From contig NZ_RPOC01000001.1 of assembly GCF_003946915.1 (NCBI RefSeq), forward strand, positions 186,001-250,000: 64,000 nt of DNA, given 5' to 3'. The stretch comes from Flavobacterium ustbae. Its GTDB lineage: Bacteria; Bacteroidota; Bacteroidia; Flavobacteriales; Flavobacteriaceae. Shown here one piece after another: positions 24,701 to 33,661 of this stretch (the first letter of the stretch is position 1; every line of letters begins with the position of its first letter). Below the pieces are notes generated by a model, which ran no database searches, was not told the DNA's origin, and saw only the letters and a list, made by a program, of their open reading frames with translations. Position numbers and translations under genes: made by a program.

Positions 24701-25188
24701 CACCAAACAGATTCCATATATTTTGGTTTATAAGTCACATACGGATCTTCCATATCTACCCAATACCCCATTTTTTCAGTCAAATCGTTCCATACGTCTG
24801 TATAACGCATAACGGTTTTTTTACACGCTTCGTTATATTCTTCGATAGAAATTGTTTTACCAATATCTTCTTTTGTAATTCCTAATTCTTTTTCGGTACC
24901 CAATTCTACAGGCAAACCGTGAGTATCCCATCCGGCTTTTCTTTTTACCTGAAAACCTTTTTGAGTTTTATATCTGCAAAAAATATCTTTAATCGCACGT
25001 GCCATTACGTGGTGAATTCCTGGTAATCCGTTTGCTGAAGGCGGACCTTCAAAAAATACGTAAGGTTCAGCACCTTCGCGAGTTGTTACACTCTTTTCAA
25101 ATATATTTTCTTTCTTCCAAAAATCAAGAACTTCAGACGCTACCGTTGGTAAGTCAAGTCCTTTGTATTCAGTAAATTTTGTACTCAT
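21787..25188 (-). CDS. ileS: isoleucyl-tRNA synthetase
   Basis: This class I aminoacyl-tRNA synthetase charges tRNA-Ile. At 1133 residues it is longer than E. coli IleS (about 938). The HIGH-equivalent is GLPGIHH (55-60), the signature KMSKR lies near residue 681, and the editing domain lies between. The long form and the GIHH variant place it in the eukaryote-like clade common in Bacteroidota, which is often less sensitive to mupirocin. It is the first gene of an operon with the DksA-type regulator. Confidence 0.97.
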   Translation of the reverse strand: MSTKFTEYKGLDLPTVASEVLDFWKKENIFEKSVTTREGAEPYVFFEGPPSANGLPGIHHVMARAIKDIFCRYKTQKGFQVKRKAGWDTHGLPVELGTEKELGITKEDIGKTISIEEYNEACKKTVMRYTDVWNDLTEKMGYWVDMEDPYVTYKPKYMESVWWLLKQIYDKGLLYKGYTIQPYSPKAGTGLSSHEVNQPGAYRDVTDTTIVAQFKTLPETLPSFLQGFGDIHILAWTTTPWTLPSNTALTVGPKIDYVLVKTFNQYTFEPINVVLAKNLVGKQFGKGFFLSEDDADFDNVKNGDKKLPYKILTEAKGADLVEIRYEQLLPYVLPYENAENAFRVISGDFVTTEDGTGIVHTAPTFGADDAKVAKEAKPEVPPMLVLDEDGNAVPLVDLQGKFTSHLGDLAGKYVKNEYYDAGQAPEKSVDVEIAIRLKEENKAFKVEKYVHSYPHSWRTDEPLLYYPLDSWFIKVTDVKDRMFDLNETINWKPKSTGEGRFGNWLKNANDWNLSRSRYWGIPLPIWRTEDKKEEVLIGSVEELYNAIEKSIEAGFQKENPFKGFEIGNMSESNYDLIDLHKNVVDEITLVSASGKPMKRESDLIDVWFDSGAMPYAQWHYPFENKDKIDENKDFPANFIAEGVDQTRGWFYTLHAIGTLVFDKVAYKNVVSNGLVLDKNGQKMSKRLGNATDPFETIAEYGPDATRWYMISNANPWDNLKFDIEGIAEVRRKFFGTLYNTYSFFSLYANIDGFKYAEAEIPLNERPEIDQWIISELHSLIKFVDECYEDYEPTKATRAISDFVQENLSNWYVRLCRRRFWKGEYAKDKIAAYQTLYTCLLTISKLSAPVAPFFMDKLYRDLTASTGTEDFASVHLAEFPKFVENFVNKTLESKMQKAQTISSLVLSLRKKEMIKVRQPLQKVMIPVLDENQRAEIEAISDLVKAEVNVKEIELLDDASGILVKQIKPNFKALGPRFGKDMGLISKEIQGFSAEQINQLDKQGTLDIVISGNNVTLSLEDVEITSQDIEGWLVANSNGITVALDITINEELKNEGIARELVNRIQNIRKDSGFEVTDKIKVQLKRNGLLEEAVSKNEDYIKSETLTEDLVFVDELENGTEIEFDDIKTVILISK

Positions 25189-25318
25189 TTTATCCTTTTC
25201 TTAAACGAGGTGCGAAAGTAAGGAATTTTGAGGAAAATAGATAAAAGATGACAGAAAAAAGACCGATTTCAGGAAATTTCGAGTAGATTCCGCAATATTT
25301 TTTTGCTTTTAGATGTCT

Positions 25319-26032
25319 TTAAGAGAAAACTTCTTTTAAAATCTCTAAAGATTTAGGTTTTTTGAATCCTTCGAGATGCAGACTATAATAATCAATTAAA
25401 ATTCTAAGAAGAATTTGTCTTTCTACAACATGAAAAATTTTCTGATCATTGTCAAATTTTAGATCAAGCAATTTTTTAAACAAGTTTGTTTCATGTTCTG
25501 ATAATACATTCCCTTTTTGAAAAAGGGTAAAAACCCCTTCATTTATTTCAAAAAAAGGCAAATCAATTTCCGAAACATCAGGATAAAACCCAAGATATTT
25601 GGTTATTTCTAAAAGCAAAATAAGGTGAAAATTTGAAATTTCATCATGATGATCGAGCCATGTTAATGCCGTTTCTAAAAACAAAAAAAGCTGTTCATTT
25701 TTTTCTTCTTCCTGAATGGAATAATGCAACATTTCTGAAAGAAACATAACCATCGTACTTTTTACAATATCGGTATGAATACTCTGAAACGGAACTGCAC
25801 TTTTTATTTCTTTAAAATTTTCTAAAGTGCCTTTGTTTTTATGAACCGCTTCTATTTCTAAAATTGAAAAAGGCTGAAAATATGCAATCTTCTGACTTGC
25901 CTTTCTGCTAGAAAAAGCATCGCGCACAAAATAAGATTTCAGTCCGCTAGAAAGTGTAAAGCATTTTACAATCAAGCTTTTTTCCTGAAATTTTAGAGAC
26001 GAAATTACTATGGCTTTGGTTTTGACGAGCAC
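25319..26032 (-). CDS. recO: DNA repair protein RecO
   Basis: RecO loads RecA onto single-stranded DNA with RecF and RecR. The 237 residues have the N-terminal OB fold (MLVKTKAIVISSLKFQEKSL, followed by VKCFTLSSGLKSYFVRDA) and a helical C-terminal domain. The zinc-binding cysteines found in some RecO proteins are absent, as is usual in this phylum. It reads in the same direction as ileS and porZ with gaps of about 70-130 bp. Confidence 0.92.
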   Translation of the reverse strand: MLVKTKAIVISSLKFQEKSLIVKCFTLSSGLKSYFVRDAFSSRKASQKIAYFQPFSILEIEAVHKNKGTLENFKEIKSAVPFQSIHTDIVKSTMVMFLSEMLHYSIQEEEKNEQLFLFLETALTWLDHHDEISNFHLILLLEITKYLGFYPDVSEIDLPFFEINEGVFTLFQKGNVLSEHETNLFKKLLDLKFDNDQKIFHVVERQILLRILIDYYSLHLEGFKKPKSLEILKEVFS

Positions 26033-26047
26033 TTTTTTTTGTTTTTT

Positions 26048-26080
26048 TGTTTCAGGTTTCAGGTTTCAAGTTTCAGGTTT
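26048..26080. repeat. short tandem repeat TTTCAGG
   Basis: Four adjacent copies of a 7-bp unit (TTTCAGG, one copy TTTCAAG) lie between recO and porZ. They are followed by CTGAACACTGA, a word that also occurs near 36480, 38610 and 38730. Confidence 0.6.
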
Positions 26081-26104
26081 TTACTAAAAACTGAACACTG
26101 ATGA

Positions 26105-28390
26105 CTACCGAATTATCATCACTTTTTTTACTTTGGTTTCTCCTCCGTCTTCTGCCGAAATAAAAACCATATAAACTCCAGAAGCTACTTTGTATTTACC
26201 AAAAGCGGTTGTATCCCATTCAATTGTTCCTCCAGAAGAAGTTATTTCGTAGACTAAATTTCCTTCAATGTCTGTAATTTTTACATTGGCTTTATCAATC
26301 AATCCCGCAACTTTAACGGTTCCAGAGTATGTTGGGCGCACTGGATTTGGATAAACATATACATGGCTTAAATCATCATTTGCTTCTGTTGCAATTCCAT
26401 TAAAAGAAACTAATCCTTTATTGGTTGCAATAAAAACTTCGCCTGTTTTGGCATTTATTTTAATATCGTTTATGTAATTGCTTGGCAATGGCGAATTATT
26501 TATGGTAAAATGATATTTAGTTTCCTGTCCATTTGGCGAAACCATGAAAACTCCAGAATCTGCTGTTCCGATCCATTTATTGTTTGCGCCATCTACTGCT
26601 ATAGAAGTAACAAACTGCTCATACAATAATTCTTGAGCCAAATCGTCTTCTGTAATGATAATAGGATTTGCTTTTAGCTGACTTTCTGATTGAAAACTCG
26701 AAACATTGGACAACACTCTCAAGCCTTTTGTTGTACCAATCCAAAGCTGATTTTTTGTATCTAAAGCTATTGTTCTAACATCAGCAATTGGCAAATTACC
26801 CGCATCTGCCCCAATAGTCATTTTTTTGAATGCATTAGTTGTTTCATTAAACCCAACAACTCCATTTTTATAAGTTCCAATCCATTTTACGTTATTTCGA
26901 TCTACCGCAATACTTGAATAGTTCTCTTCTTCTGCGTTATCCAAAATCGATGTCATTGCATAACTTCCCCATTGTCCATTGGTTTTCAAAACTTTTAATC
27001 CGTTTTTAATACGGCTGTTTGTTACCCACAGATTTCCTGTTTTATCAAAAACTGTTGCATTGATACGAACATCGATGTAATTTGGACCTTCAGTTGTAAT
27101 GGATTCTAAACCGCTGTTTTTTTCATTATATAATGAACTAGGCAAATCATTTTCAATTTTTAATAATCCTGAGAAGAAAGAACTTGCGTAAACCTGTTTT
27201 TCGTTGTTCGGATTCACTAAAACTCTTGTAATTGATTTTGCATCGTAAACTTCGGAGTAAGGAATATTCAGCCATCCTGACGCATTATAACTGCTAATTC
27301 CATAATTATCTAACGGATAAGGATTATAAGTAACATCGTAATCTCCGTAAACTGTCCATAAAACACTCGAACCTGCATCAATAGCAAAAATATTGTTTCG
27401 AACAGGGCCGCTAGGTGTTGTATTTTCAAAAACAGTAGCATTATTCAAATCAGAAAAAAACATTCCTTTTTCTTTTGTTCCGATAAAAATCTGATTCCCA
27501 ACAGCGGTTGCGCAACTAAAATTCAAGGTATTATCTAAAACCTGAGAATTTGCAATTTGCCGATTCAATACCATTTGATTATTATATACATAAACGGTAT
27601 TGGCAGTGGTAACAAATAAATTATGATTTTTTGCCCTCATATCGACAGCGGCTTGAGGCAATTGAAGAAAACCTACAAAGTTATTTGAATTAAATCTATG
27701 AATATACCCCGAGGTATTTACTGCAATAAGTTCTGTATCCAATGCTTCAACACTAGACCAATCTCCTCCATTTACAATTGACCATTGCTTATAATCTATA
27801 AGATTTGTGTTGGCGCTGTCAGCTTTTCTAATACCGCTTGATGTTGCTGCAAAAATAAAACCATTAAACCAGGTAGTTTGTTTTACACTAATCTCTGCAC
27901 CATTATCACCAATAAAATAAGTATCTCCAAATTGCGAGGTTTTAAGATTGAACTGAACAATTCCGAAATCGCAAGAAACATATATCAATCCATTATTTTC
28001 CATAAAATGATTGATCTTTTTAGTATTTGCCGGCAGTTGTTTGTTAATGATATCCACCACTTTTAAAATACTTCCGTCAGCATCATTAACCAAAATCATC
28101 AAACCATTTTCGTATCCGATTATTGTTTTTTTGAAAGCTTCACTATAATAAACTGCAGAAATTGTCTGACCTGATAGGCCATCAACTGTAGTGGTCGATT
28201 TTAGAATATTTGTTGAAGCATTTCTTGAAAACAAAGCATTTTCTGAAGCCGCAAAAACAGTAGTAGCCGATTCTGAAACGTCTTTTATTTCATTAAATGA
28301 AAAATATCCCTGCCAAGAGAGTTTGCTTTGCGCCTCGCAAAACTGAATGAGTAGTAAAAAGAAACCGCAGAAAAATATTTTTTTCATCAT
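26105..28390 (-). CDS. porZ: PorZ-like type IX secretion protein
   Basis: This 761-residue protein has a signal peptide (MKKIFFCGFFLLLIQFCEAQ), two seven-bladed beta-propellers built of repeats such as KWIGTYKNGVVGF and LWIGTTKGLRVL, and a C-terminal sorting domain (HVYPNPVRPTYSGTV, ending VKKVMIIR). This architecture defines PorZ of the type IX secretion system. In Porphyromonas, PorZ sits on the cell surface with the PorU sortase and delivers the A-LPS anchor to secreted proteins. Its presence implies a full type IX system elsewhere in the genome. The start MMKK has a near-equivalent second Met. Confidence 0.9.
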   Translation of the reverse strand: MMKKIFFCGFFLLLIQFCEAQSKLSWQGYFSFNEIKDVSESATTVFAASENALFSRNASTNILKSTTTVDGLSGQTISAVYYSEAFKKTIIGYENGLMILVNDADGSILKVVDIINKQLPANTKKINHFMENNGLIYVSCDFGIVQFNLKTSQFGDTYFIGDNGAEISVKQTTWFNGFIFAATSSGIRKADSANTNLIDYKQWSIVNGGDWSSVEALDTELIAVNTSGYIHRFNSNNFVGFLQLPQAAVDMRAKNHNLFVTTANTVYVYNNQMVLNRQIANSQVLDNTLNFSCATAVGNQIFIGTKEKGMFFSDLNNATVFENTTPSGPVRNNIFAIDAGSSVLWTVYGDYDVTYNPYPLDNYGISSYNASGWLNIPYSEVYDAKSITRVLVNPNNEKQVYASSFFSGLLKIENDLPSSLYNEKNSGLESITTEGPNYIDVRINATVFDKTGNLWVTNSRIKNGLKVLKTNGQWGSYAMTSILDNAEEENYSSIAVDRNNVKWIGTYKNGVVGFNETTNAFKKMTIGADAGNLPIADVRTIALDTKNQLWIGTTKGLRVLSNVSSFQSESQLKANPIIITEDDLAQELLYEQFVTSIAVDGANNKWIGTADSGVFMVSPNGQETKYHFTINNSPLPSNYINDIKINAKTGEVFIATNKGLVSFNGIATEANDDLSHVYVYPNPVRPTYSGTVKVAGLIDKANVKITDIEGNLVYEITSSGGTIEWDTTAFGKYKVASGVYMVFISAEDGGETKVKKVMIIR

Positions 28391-28458
28391 TTAATGTATT
28401 CGAATAGACAAATATAGTACAAACGAGATTTCATTTAATTTTTAGTCCAAATAAAATA

Positions 28459-28488
28459 CCCTCGATATCTTAAAGATAACGAGGGCAT
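28459..28488 (-). terminator. terminator of gdhA
   Basis: CCCTCGATATCT pairs with AGATAACGAGGG over a 3-nt loop. It lies 23 nt downstream of the gdhA stop codon on the minus strand. Confidence 0.7.
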
Positions 28489-28510
28489 TTCCAATTATTG
28501 TAATTAAATC

Positions 28511-29854
28511 TTAAACTACACCTTGTGCAAGCATAGCATCGGCAACTTTTACAAATCCGGCAATGTTTGCTCCTTTTACGTAGTTCACATATCCGTCTTC
28601 TTCTGCACCATATTTTTTACATTGGTTATGAATTCCGATCATGATTTCTTTCAATCTCAAATCTACCTCTTCACTAGTCCAGTTTAAACGGATTGAGTTT
28701 TGAGTCATTTCTAATCCAGACGCCGCAACACCTCCAGCATTTGCAGCTTTGCCTGGTGCGAACAATACTTTATTATCTAAGAAAAGTTTAATAGCTTCTA
28801 GTGTAGAAGGCATGTTAGCCGCTTCAGTCACACATAAAACGCCATTATCAATTAACTTCTGAGCATCTTCTCCGTTCAACTCGTTTTGAGTAGCACATGG
28901 AATTGCGATGTCTACTTTTACTTCCCATGGGCTTTTTCCTTTGTGGAAAACAGCATTTGGATACTTCTCTAAGTATCTTTCTGCTTTATTGTCACCCGTT
29001 GCTCTCATTTCGAGCATATGGTCAATTTTTTCTCCAGAAATACCTTCTTCATCGTAGATATAACCGTCAGGACCAGAAATAGTAACTACTTTTCCGCCTA
29101 ACTCATTTACTTTTAGCGCCACTCCCCAAGCTACATTTCCGAAACCAGAAATTGCAACTCTTTTTCCTTTAATTTCGTGGCCAATTGTACGAAGCATTTG
29201 GTCTGTAAAGTAAACTACTCCATATCCTGTAGCTTCTGGTCTAATTAATGAACCTCCGTAAGCCAAACCTTTTCCAGTTAAAACTCCAGTAAATTCATTT
29301 CTAATTCTTTTGTATTGTCCAAATAAGTAACCAATTTCTCTTGCTCCAACACCAATATCTCCAGCAGGAACGTCAAGATCTGGGCCAATATGACGGCATA
29401 ACTCTGTCATGAATGACTGGCAGAAACGCATAATTTCACCATCAGATTTTCCTTCTGGATCAAAGTCAGAACCTCCTTTTCCACCTCCCATCGGAAGTGT
29501 AGTCAAACTATTTTTGAATACTTGTTCGAAAGCCAAAAATTTCAAAACAGATAAATTCACAGAATGATGAAATCTGATTCCTCCTTTGTAAGGTCCGATT
29601 GCAGAATTCATTTGAATTCTGAAACCTCTATTCACGATGATTTCACCTTTATCATCTACCCACGGAACTCTAAAAATGATAGAACGTTCCGGTTCTGCAA
29701 TTCTCAGAAGTATATTCTTACCATCATACTTTTTACGCTCAGATATAAAGGGAATTACAGTTTCTGCAAATTCTCTAACTGCTTGAAGAAATTCTGGCTC
29801 ATTTGGATTTTTTGACTCAACCAGAGCCATAAATTCATTTATTTTTTGTTCCAT
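28511..29854 (-). CDS. gdhA: glutamate dehydrogenase
   Basis: This enzyme catalyses the reversible amination of 2-oxoglutarate to glutamate. The 447-residue length and the hexameric-type sequence fit the NADP-dependent class. The catalytic lysine is in LPMGGGKGGSDFDPEG near residue 125, and the nucleotide-binding motif is ISGFGNVAWG near 235. The C-terminus is complete. Upstream lie a -7 box at 29948-29955 and a perfect palindrome GAAAACGTTTTC at 29925-29936, placed to act as an operator. Confidence 0.96.
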   Translation of the reverse strand: MEQKINEFMALVESKNPNEPEFLQAVREFAETVIPFISERKKYDGKNILLRIAEPERSIIFRVPWVDDKGEIIVNRGFRIQMNSAIGPYKGGIRFHHSVNLSVLKFLAFEQVFKNSLTTLPMGGGKGGSDFDPEGKSDGEIMRFCQSFMTELCRHIGPDLDVPAGDIGVGAREIGYLFGQYKRIRNEFTGVLTGKGLAYGGSLIRPEATGYGVVYFTDQMLRTIGHEIKGKRVAISGFGNVAWGVALKVNELGGKVVTISGPDGYIYDEEGISGEKIDHMLEMRATGDNKAERYLEKYPNAVFHKGKSPWEVKVDIAIPCATQNELNGEDAQKLIDNGVLCVTEAANMPSTLEAIKLFLDNKVLFAPGKAANAGGVAASGLEMTQNSIRLNWTSEEVDLRLKEIMIGIHNQCKKYGAEEDGYVNYVKGANIAGFVKVADAMLAQGVV

Positions 29855-29924
29855 CTTTGAAATAAATTTTTCAGATAATTTAGATTTAATCTTTACTCTT
29901 ATAAAAATAAGAAATTCTATTTAA

Positions 29925-29936
29925 GAAAACGTTTTC
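29925..29936. promoter_or_regulatory. palindrome GAAAACGTTTTC upstream of gdhA
   Basis: This is a perfect 12-bp palindrome at about +6 to +17 relative to the start of transcription predicted from the -7 box at 29948-29955, where a repressor would block. The same word with flank, AAAACGTTTTCGT, occurs upstream of pgi at 62997-63009. Confidence 0.5.
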
Positions 29937-29947
29937 GTTTTAACAGA

Positions 29948-29955
29948 CAAAGATA
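29948..29955 (-). promoter_or_regulatory. -7 promoter box TATCTTTG for gdhA
   Basis: Exact TAnnTTTG match on the minus strand, 93 nt before the gdhA start codon. The upstream -33 element is not clear. Confidence 0.55.
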
Positions 29956-30127
29956 TATCAAATAATGATTCGATGTTATAATTTTCACTTTTTCGAAACG
30001 ATTTGTGTTTTTTTCAAACATTACAAAAAAAGACATTTTACATGTAGGTGTTTACATGCAAAAGACCTTTTAAAAGTTAGTAAATTAAGTATTTTGCTAC
30101 TTATTTTTCAATACAACAATTTAATAT

Positions 30128-30157
30128 TTTGAATCGAGTATGTTTTTTATATATTTG
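30128..30157 (+). promoter_or_regulatory. promoter of the outer-membrane barrel gene
   Basis: TTTG (30128-30131), an 18-nt spacer and TATATTTG (30150-30157) make a full-consensus Bacteroidota promoter, 23 nt before the ATG. The remainder of the 326-bp gap holds the gdhA control region and two direct copies of TTTACATG near 30038-30060. Confidence 0.75.
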
Positions 30158-30180
30158 CCATGATTTGTAAGCCCTAAAAA

Positions 30181-30972
30181 ATGTCTAAACCCCTATTTAT
30201 CACATTGCTTGCCTTGTTCGGTATATCTACTGCCGTATCTTCACAAGGATTAGCTCAAGAAATCGGAATCTATGCCGGACCAGTTACTTTACAGTCTGAT
30301 TTTGGCGAAAGAAACAACTTCGATACCAATGTAGGAAACACCGGTTTTGGTGTCGGAATCATGCACTTTATTAACTTTTCTTCTAATAATAATAGAGAAA
30401 GCTTTTTTACAGAGCATTTTAAAGTTAGAACAGATCTTTCTTATAGCAAAACCACTTTAAAACATTTTGGACAATGGGTAGAAAACAAGCCTAACGGATT
30501 ATTTGCCCAGCAATTAAAAAATATGCACGCCAGTTCTAGTGTATTAGGTTTAGGAGCTCAACTAGAATTTTCTCCCTTTATGAAAATTCACGATTATGAA
30601 AACACAATTGGTAGCTTCAGTCCGTACGGGAGTTTAGGTTTTCAAGTCAATTATTATTCAACAAAAATTGGATCTCATTTAGGCGACATTACATTACCCG
30701 GAATTACTCCAGGAAAATACTTAACTCCATCTGATGGACGTGCACATGGATTTTCTACAGAAACTGGTATAGCTTTGTCTGCAACAGCTGCTGTCGGAGT
30801 TCATTACAAACTAACAGAAATGAGCGATTTAATGTTTGAAACTCGTTTTCAGATGTATAACTCTGACTGGATTGACGGATTAAATCCTAATAAGGACATT
30901 TACAAAGAAAACAAATCTAACGATTGGCAGGTTTGGTTTAACTTTGGATATATCTACTATTTAGAATTCTAG
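30181..30972 (+). CDS. predicted outer-membrane beta-barrel protein (THC0290_0291-like)
   Basis: The 263-residue protein has an N-terminal signal peptide (MSKPLFITLLALFGISTAVSS), then mostly beta structure rich in Gly and aromatic residues. It ends NFGYIYYLEF, whose terminal Phe after alternating hydrophobic residues is typical of barrels assembled by BamA. It recalls a Flavobacteriia-specific family named after THC0290_0291, of unknown function. It is transcribed divergently from gdhA with a full-consensus promoter. Confidence 0.7.
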   Translation: MSKPLFITLLALFGISTAVSSQGLAQEIGIYAGPVTLQSDFGERNNFDTNVGNTGFGVGIMHFINFSSNNNRESFFTEHFKVRTDLSYSKTTLKHFGQWVENKPNGLFAQQLKNMHASSSVLGLGAQLEFSPFMKIHDYENTIGSFSPYGSLGFQVNYYSTKIGSHLGDITLPGITPGKYLTPSDGRAHGFSTETGIALSATAAVGVHYKLTEMSDLMFETRFQMYNSDWIDGLNPNKDIYKENKSNDWQVWFNFGYIYYLEF

Positions 30973-30983
30973 AAATATTTCAA

Positions 30984-31046
30984 ATTCCAAAATACAAAAT
31001 CCCAAATTCCAAGATTAAAAATGGAATTTGGGATTTTGTATTTCGA
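30984..31046. terminator. GGAATTTGGG-family hairpin between barrel gene and metB
   Basis: Left arm words ATACAAAATCCCAAATTCCA pair with the right arm beginning TGGAATTTGGGATTTTGTAT, a perfect 20-bp stem over a short A/T loop. It lies between two converging genes and can terminate both. It belongs to the hairpin family also at 19179, 42310 and 46960. Confidence 0.75.
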
Positions 31047-31057
31047 AATTTCTTTCG

Positions 31058-32200
31058 TTAAGAAAGCGCCTGTTCTAAATCTGCAATTAAATCTTCTGCA
31101 TCTTCAATACCAACACTTAATCGAACCAAATCATCGGTAATACCAACTTCGGCTCTTTTATCTGCAGGAATAGAAGCATGTGTCATTAAAGCTGGATGAT
31201 TCGCTAACGATTCTACTCCGCCCAAAGATTCTGCCAATGTAAATACTTTCAGTTTCTCTAAAAACGCGATAGAATCTTCTTTCTTTCCCGATTTAAAATC
31301 AAAAGAAACCATTCCGCCAAAAGCTTTCATTTGCTTTTTGGCTATTTCATGAAACGGGTGATTCTCTAAACCTGGATAATAAACCGTTTTAATTTTAGGA
31401 TGTTTACTCAAATATTCAACCACTTTTTCTCCATTCTCGCAATGTCTCTGAACTCTTAAAGCCAAAGTTTTGATTCCTCTTAAAACCAAAAAACTATCCA
31501 TTGGACCAAGCGTTGCGCCTGTCGCAAATTGCTGAAAGTGCAATTGCTCTCCAAGTGCTGCATCTTTTACGATTAATGCTCCTGCAATAACATCTGAGTG
31601 TCCTCCTAAATATTTTGTTGCCGAATGCATTACAATATCTGCTCCTAAATCTAATGGTTTCTGTAAATAAGGCGTTGCAAAAGTATTATCAACTGCAAGA
31701 AGAATTTTTTTCTCCTTTGTAATTTTTGCTATTTGCTGAATATCTGCCAATTTCATTAGCGGATTTGTCGGCGTTTCTACCCAGATTAACTTCGTATTTT
31801 CGTTGATTAGGCTTTTCAATTTTTCGACATTTGTCATATCAACAAAGTGAAATAGAATTCCAGAATCTTTATAAACACGAGAAAACATTCTATATGTTCC
31901 GCCATATAAATCATCCATTGCAATGATTTCGTCTCCAGCTTTAAACGATCTTAAAACGCAATCTGTAGCGGCAAGACCAGATGAAAATGCCAGTCCGCGA
32001 GTTCCGTTTTCAATGCTTGCCAAGGCCTCTTCCAAAGCGGTACGAGTAGGATTAGAAGCTCTACTATATTCATAATCTGCCAGAGGTTTTCCTGGACTTG
32101 TTTGTACAAATGTCGATGTTTGATACACCGGTGGCATAACCGCCCCAGTAGACGGATCATGATGCTGTCCTCCGTGTATAACTTTGGTATTGAATTTCAT
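31058..32200 (-). CDS. metB: cystathionine gamma-synthase family PLP enzyme
   Basis: This 380-residue Cys/Met metabolism PLP enzyme carries the PLP lysine K196 in MHSATKYLGGHSDV and the substrate-phosphate/PLP residues YEYSRASNPTR near 44-54. Sequence and length fit cystathionine gamma-synthase, which joins an activated homoserine ester to cysteine on the way to methionine. The closely related gamma-lyases cannot be excluded from sequence alone. It is transcribed alone, facing the barrel gene, and the intervening hairpin ends both transcripts. Confidence 0.88.
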   Translation of the reverse strand: MKFNTKVIHGGQHHDPSTGAVMPPVYQTSTFVQTSPGKPLADYEYSRASNPTRTALEEALASIENGTRGLAFSSGLAATDCVLRSFKAGDEIIAMDDLYGGTYRMFSRVYKDSGILFHFVDMTNVEKLKSLINENTKLIWVETPTNPLMKLADIQQIAKITKEKKILLAVDNTFATPYLQKPLDLGADIVMHSATKYLGGHSDVIAGALIVKDAALGEQLHFQQFATGATLGPMDSFLVLRGIKTLALRVQRHCENGEKVVEYLSKHPKIKTVYYPGLENHPFHEIAKKQMKAFGGMVSFDFKSGKKEDSIAFLEKLKVFTLAESLGGVESLANHPALMTHASIPADKRAEVGITDDLVRLSVGIEDAEDLIADLEQALS

Positions 32201-32367
32201 ATAAATAAAATTTATTTTAAATATTTCTTCTCAACAAATTTGTTGATATTCGCGATTTTTTTGATTTATGTTTTAAAAATCGTAATTTTAGAATACAAAT
32301 TTACCTTTTAATTTAATTTGTTATAGCTCCACTTCTTTTTCTTTTTATATAATTAACATTTCGTGAC

Positions 32368-33111
32368 ATGAAACAATATCCATTTTATATCTTTTTACTG
32401 CTTTTATTTTCGGGCTGCAATAAAGAACTTTCATTTGAAAAAGAGACCTTTGAAGAAAAATCAAATCTTCCATGCGAGAAAGATTGCCCTGTAATTACCA
32501 TGGAGATTCCGATTGCAAAAAAACAGAAAATAGTCGCCGACAGTATTAATAAAAAGGTTTTTAATGTAATTAAAGAGATTGTCTTTTTTGGTGAAGATTC
32601 AACAAAGGTTAACGATTATCAGTCATTGTCAAAATCTTTTATTTCTTCTTATGAAGAAATGCACGAGAAATTTCCTGAAGATACCTTTGGTTGGGAAGCT
32701 AAAATAATTGGAAATGTAGAATTTCAATCAGAACAGATTTTAAATCTAAAAATAGATCATTATACTTTTACCGGAGGCGCCCACGGATATCAAGGCTATC
32801 GCTCTTTATTATTTGATCGAAAAACTGGAAAAACGATCTTCAATAAACAGTTATTTAAAAACGAAAAAGAATTTAAGGCTTTCGCCGAAAAGGCATTCAG
32901 AACCAAATACAAAATTCCTGAAAAAGCAAATATTAATGCCACAGGCTTAATGTTTGAAAATGATAAATTTCAACTGCCTCAAAACATTTTCTATACTTCA
33001 GACGGTTTACTTTTATTTTACAATTCTTATGAAGCCGCATCTTATGCAGATGGCCCAAAAGAGCTTTTGTTTTCGTATGAGGAAGTAAAGAAATATTTGA
33101 ATTTTGAATAA
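32368..33111 (+). CDS. DUF4163/DUF3298 (RsiV-like) lipoprotein
   Basis: This 247-residue protein has a lipoprotein signal ending in LFSGC (C17). The middle part matches DUF4163 (NVEFQSEQILNLKIDHYTFT), and the segment FTGGAHGYQGYRSLLFDRKTGK with its GGAHG motif, together with the C-terminal part around SYADGPKELLFSYEEVKKYL, is the DUF3298 fold. In Bacillus the pair occurs in the lysozyme-binding anti-sigma factor RsiV and in peptidoglycan deacetylase PdaC, so a wall- or ligand-binding role in the envelope is plausible. It is a single gene. Confidence 0.85.
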   Translation: MKQYPFYIFLLLLFSGCNKELSFEKETFEEKSNLPCEKDCPVITMEIPIAKKQKIVADSINKKVFNVIKEIVFFGEDSTKVNDYQSLSKSFISSYEEMHEKFPEDTFGWEAKIIGNVEFQSEQILNLKIDHYTFTGGAHGYQGYRSLLFDRKTGKTIFNKQLFKNEKEFKAFAEKAFRTKYKIPEKANINATGLMFENDKFQLPQNIFYTSDGLLLFYNSYEAASYADGPKELLFSYEEVKKYLNFE

Positions 33112-33150
33112 TAAAAAAAGAAAGAAATTTCTTAAATATAAAATTATCTG

Positions 33151-33158
33151 TACATTTG
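33151..33158 (+). promoter_or_regulatory. -7 promoter box TACATTTG for the nucleotidyltransferase cassette
   Basis: Exact TAnnTTTG match, 17 nt before the ATG at 33176, so the broken cassette still has a promoter. Confidence 0.6.
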
Positions 33159-33175
33159 AAATTTAATATTTATCT

Positions 33176-33651
33176 ATGTTAACTTTCAATAATTCAGGTT
33201 TACTTGTACCAGATAACAAGATTAGTTCCACCTTTGAAGAGTTTAAAAATGAATTTGTAATAAAAACATCTTCTGAAAAAAGAGTGGAAATTTTCAATGC
33301 ATATATTAAATATAATGAAGATTTTAAAAAAGTATGTAACTTACAAGAATTACATCAATGGATAAATGGTTCTTTTGTAACTAAAAAAAATAATCCAGGC
33401 GATATAGATTTCATTACATTTTAGACTATGAATTGGTAGATAAATTAGGATCAAAGTTAGATGATTTTAAATACCCGAACTCAGAAATTCTTTATGGTGT
33501 CGACGCCTATATAATTGAAGTTTATCCCCAAGGCCATAAACATAATATTAGATTTTTGAGTGATAAAGCTTATTGGCTTGATCGATTTACAAAAACAAGA
33601 AGAATAAGAGGAAATAAGTTATCAAAGGGCTTTTTAGAAATAAATTTTTAA
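33176..33651 (+). pseudogene. nucleotidyltransferase-like (DUF6932-type) protein, frameshifted
   Basis: Two abutting frames together make one protein of about 157 residues. The first (33176-33424) ends in the nucleotidyltransferase motif INGSFVTKKNNPGDIDF, i.e. GS followed by the DxD metal site. The second resumes out of frame as LDYELVDKLGSKLDDF and continues to FLEINF at 33651. The break falls in a run of four T at 33419-33422; one additional T would restore a single frame. It resembles the DUF6932 group of pol-beta-type nucleotidyltransferases. The shift is either a real mutation, a phase-variable homopolymer or an assembly error. The partner gene follows 10 nt downstream. Confidence 0.65.
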
Positions 33652-33661
33652 TTCTTATCAA

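Noticed and set aside
24607..24885. Plus-strand frames within ileS
   Set aside because: They lie wholly inside a conserved synthetase gene and show no family features.
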